DNA from: Anaerolineae bacterium CG2_30_64_16
GTDB lineage: Bacteria > Chloroflexota > Anaerolineae > CG2-30-64-16
DNA length: 8,132 bases
Assembly: GCA_001871755.1 (NCBI GenBank)
Contig: MNXL01000354.1
Location: forward strand, 1-8,132
Direction of reading: 5' to 3'
Shown: in pieces, positions 7,138 to 8,132 of the stretch
Numbering within the stretch: the stretch's first letter is position 1
Layout of the letters: each line of letters starts with the position of its first letter
Notes under the pieces: model-generated
Databases searched by the model: none
Told to the model about the DNA's origin: nothing
Seen by the model: only the letters and a program-made list of their open reading frames with translations
Made by a program: the position numbers and the translations under genes

Positions 7138-7164
7138 CTCCCGCAGGGTCTTCGCCTGCGGGAG
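7138..7164. repeat. 10-bp perfect hairpin upstream of the glycosyltransferase fusion gene
   Basis: Arm CTCCCGCAGG (7138-7147), 7-base loop (7148-7154), arm CCTGCGGGAG (7155-7164), no mismatch. No T-run follows on the minus strand. It lies 28 bases upstream of GTG 7109 and could be an attenuator-like leader structure, an mRNA-stabilising stem or one copy of a palindromic repeat. Confidence 0.6.
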
Positions 7165-7179
7165 CATGACGAGTAGTCG

Positions 7180-7207
7180 CCCGATCAAGGGCTTGCCCTT
7201 GATCGGG
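7180..7207 (-). terminator. 12-bp perfect hairpin directly after the DUF4126 gene; terminator-like without a T-run
   Basis: Arm CCCGATCAAGGG (7180-7191), loop CTTG (7192-7195), arm CCCTTGATCGGG (7196-7207), no mismatch. On the minus strand it begins at the base after the TGA stop (7210-7208). Its position suggests transcript-end formation or 3'-end protection, but the following bases (CGACTACTCG) lack a T-run, so ordinary intrinsic termination is unsure. Confidence 0.6.
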
Positions 7208-7768
7208 TCAAAATCTGGCAGCGCGGCGCCTCCGGCGGCGGAAATACCACCATCCGAAAAGCGCCAGCAAGCCGAGAACGGCTGCGGCGGCCACTGCGGG
7301 CAACACGATCGCGACGATCGTCGTGGCGCCCGACACGACATCCTCGACCACGCTGACCACCGGATTGCCAATCCCCGCGGTAGTGGCTGTGATCACCGGC
7401 CGCGCCGTCGCCTTGGCAGCATGCACGCCGCCCGCGACCAACAGGCCGCAGATCAACGCCAGAACCGGGCTCACGTCACTGATAACGTTGGCGCTGGCCG
7501 CGAAAAGCACCGCGCCGGCTGCCGGCCTGATGACCGTCTGGATCACATCGTTGACCGTGTCCACCACGGGGATCTTGTCCACGGTCATCTCGATGATCAG
7601 CAGCACGGCCAACACCGCCAGCACCCAGGCGTTCTCCAATGCGCGCCACGGGGCACGCAGCGTAATCAGATCCGTGTAGCGCGCGAGCAATCCGACGATC
7701 AGCAGCGGGAGCCAGGCATTCAGCCCCGTGGCAGCCGACAACCCGAACGCCGAGAGCACGTCGATCAT
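7208..7768 (-). CDS. DUF4126 family membrane protein
   Basis: A 186-residue hydrophobic protein matching the DUF4126 pattern: an N-terminal helix followed by GLNAWLPLLIVGLLAR (15-30), then DKIPVVDTVNDVIQTVIRP (64-82) and a small-residue segment after it. Membrane helices are likely at about 5-29, 45-62, 84-96, 100-118 and 148-172. The chain ends in a run of arginines (about 177-182) that should sit in the cytoplasm. The molecular function of this family is not established. ATG 7768 is preferred over GTG 7777, three codons upstream, because AGGTG (7779-7775) lies six bases before it and the protein then begins Met-Ile-Asp, as I recall for relatives. It is on the same strand as the glycosyltransferase fusion gene, 98 bases upstream of it; two hairpins between them make a shared transcript uncertain. 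No promoter stood out upstream. Confidence 0.88.
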   Translation of the reverse strand: MIDVLSAFGLSAATGLNAWLPLLIVGLLARYTDLITLRAPWRALENAWVLAVLAVLLIIEMTVDKIPVVDTVNDVIQTVIRPAAGAVLFAASANVISDVSPVLALICGLLVAGGVHAAKATARPVITATTAGIGNPVVSVVEDVVSGATTIVAIVLPAVAAAAVLGLLALFGWWYFRRRRRRAARF

Positions 7769-7855
7769 GAGGAACACCTGTCATAGCCCCAAGAGGCGCC
7801 CGTGAGCGCCAGGGCAGACCCCACAGGGCTACACTGAGTGCACGCCAGTCTTCGG

Positions 7856-7965
7856 CCCTTCGCCGTCGCCCTTCGACAGGCCCTTCGATGAACTCAGGAT
7901 GTAACTCAGGAGGGACCTCAGGACATGCCCTTCGACGTTGCTCAGGACATGCTTCGCTCAGTCAC
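7856..7965. repeat. Decayed mosaic of CCCTTCGA / CTCAGGACATGC dispersed repeats
   Basis: CCCTTCGA occurs at 7869-7876, 7881-7888 and 7928-7935, with CCCTTCG also at 7856-7862. CTCAGGA occurs at 7893-7899, 7905-7911, 7917-7923 and 7941-7947. The 12-base CTCAGGACATGC is repeated exactly at 7917-7928 and 7941-7952. Such strings commonly form the arms of small palindromic repeats between genes; here they look partly duplicated and eroded. Confidence 0.6.
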
Positions 7966-7981
7966 ACCCGCGAACGCGAGA

Positions 7982-8040
7982 CGTCATTCTCGCGAAAGCG
8001 GGAACCAGGCTCCTGGATTCCCGCGTTCGCGGGAATGACG
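7982..8040. repeat. 59-base imperfect palindrome of two dRS3-like units
   Basis: The left arm 7982-8009 pairs with 8012-8040 with two mismatches and one bulged base around a CT centre. Each half can also fold alone. The right half ATTCCC-GCGTTCGC-GGGAAT (8017-8036) is a 9-bp stem with a TT loop and fits the ATTCCC-N8-GGGAAT consensus known as dRS3 in Neisseria. The left half (7986-8005) departs from it at two bases and can fold with a GAAA tetraloop. It is probably a dispersed intergenic repeat. Confidence 0.75.
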
Positions 8041-8052
8041 CGCGTTGAGATT

Positions 8053-8132
8053 TCAGCGTGCGTCTAGTACAGTTGGGCGTAAGTCCTTTGGCAGTTGCAG
8101 AACACGCCGCCGTATCCTCTCAATAATTGGGG
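8053..8132 (-). CDS. Possible C-terminal end of a gene running in from the right (doubtful)
   Basis: On the minus strand a frame is open from the window edge to TGA at 8055-8053, giving about 25 residues that end LQLPKDLRPTVLDAR. The mix of charged and hydrophobic residues is protein-like, but the piece is too short to identify. A second minus-strand frame is open over most of the same stretch, so openness here is weak evidence. It could equally be repeat or mobile-element-end sequence. Confidence 0.2.
   Translation of the reverse strand, partial: PIIERIRRRVLQLPKDLRPTVLDAR

Larger units (their letters stand above)
7769..8132. other. Right-end region without a convincing gene
   Basis: No long open frame, tRNA or transposase is visible. 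About the first 85 bases, upstream of the DUF4126 gene, show only a weak 5-bp stem (GGCGC 7795-7799 with GCGCC 7806-7810) and a poor -10-like TATGAC on the minus strand. The rest is dominated by repeat sequence, described separately, and the last 80 bases are unassigned. Confidence 0.7.

Noticed and set aside
6300..7169. A 289-codon plus-strand open frame
   Set aside because: It is antisense to the GT2 domain, which carries all expected motifs on the other strand.
7769..7777. GTG 7777 as start of the DUF4126 protein
   Set aside because: This GTG is itself part of the AGGTG that serves ATG 7768 at six-base spacing, and the shorter start fits the family better.
7856..8040. CRISPR array
   Set aside because: The repeats are short, unevenly spaced and of several kinds, without regular unique spacers or cas genes.

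Overview
The window is GC-rich, gene-dense bacterial chromosome with five complete protein genes, one gene fragment at the left edge and a repeat-filled right end. No rRNA, tRNA, CRISPR array or transposase gene was seen. The mix of genes resembles what I associate with Chloroflexota (Anaerolineae-like) genomes: a CRP-like/PH-domain membrane protein, a DUF4126 protein, a glycosyltransferase fused to a polyprenyl-phosphate sugar transferase, and hairpin repeats between genes. That assignment is an inference from gene style; no marker gene proves it.

Layout. Bases 1-96 (+) are the last codons of a protein ending in a membrane helix. It converges on a two-gene minus-strand operon: uvrC (4639 to 2756), then a gene for an 865-residue protein (2754 to 157) with three cyclic-nucleotide-binding-like domains and two membrane-anchored PH-like modules. 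The two genes are separated by one base and the second has a strong ribosome-binding site inside the end of uvrC. A 14-bp perfect hairpin (121-152) lies between the convergent ends. The uvrC promoter (-35 TTGACC, 17-base spacer, extended -10 TGCTAGAAT) is placed so that transcription should begin at or next to the GTG start codon, so uvrC mRNA is probably leaderless.

Divergent from uvrC is a compact type II toxin-antitoxin pair (4811-5441, +): an AbrB-type VapB antitoxin overlapping a PIN-domain VapC ribonuclease by 11 bases. It converges on a minus-strand gene (7109 to 5481) encoding a GT2 glycosyltransferase, a membrane segment and a phosphoglycosyl transferase in one chain, probably for surface polysaccharide. 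Upstream on the same strand is a DUF4126 membrane protein (7768 to 7208), separated by 98 bases that hold two perfect hairpins.

From 7769 to the end no gene is convincing. The stretch holds a decayed mosaic of CCCTTCGA / CTCAGGACATGC repeats and a 59-base imperfect palindrome made of two units resembling the ATTCCC-N8-GGGAAT dispersed repeat. The genes do not form one pathway. The most unusual items are the CRP/PH fusion operonic with uvrC, the predicted leaderless uvrC start, and the GT2-phosphoglycosyl transferase fusion.
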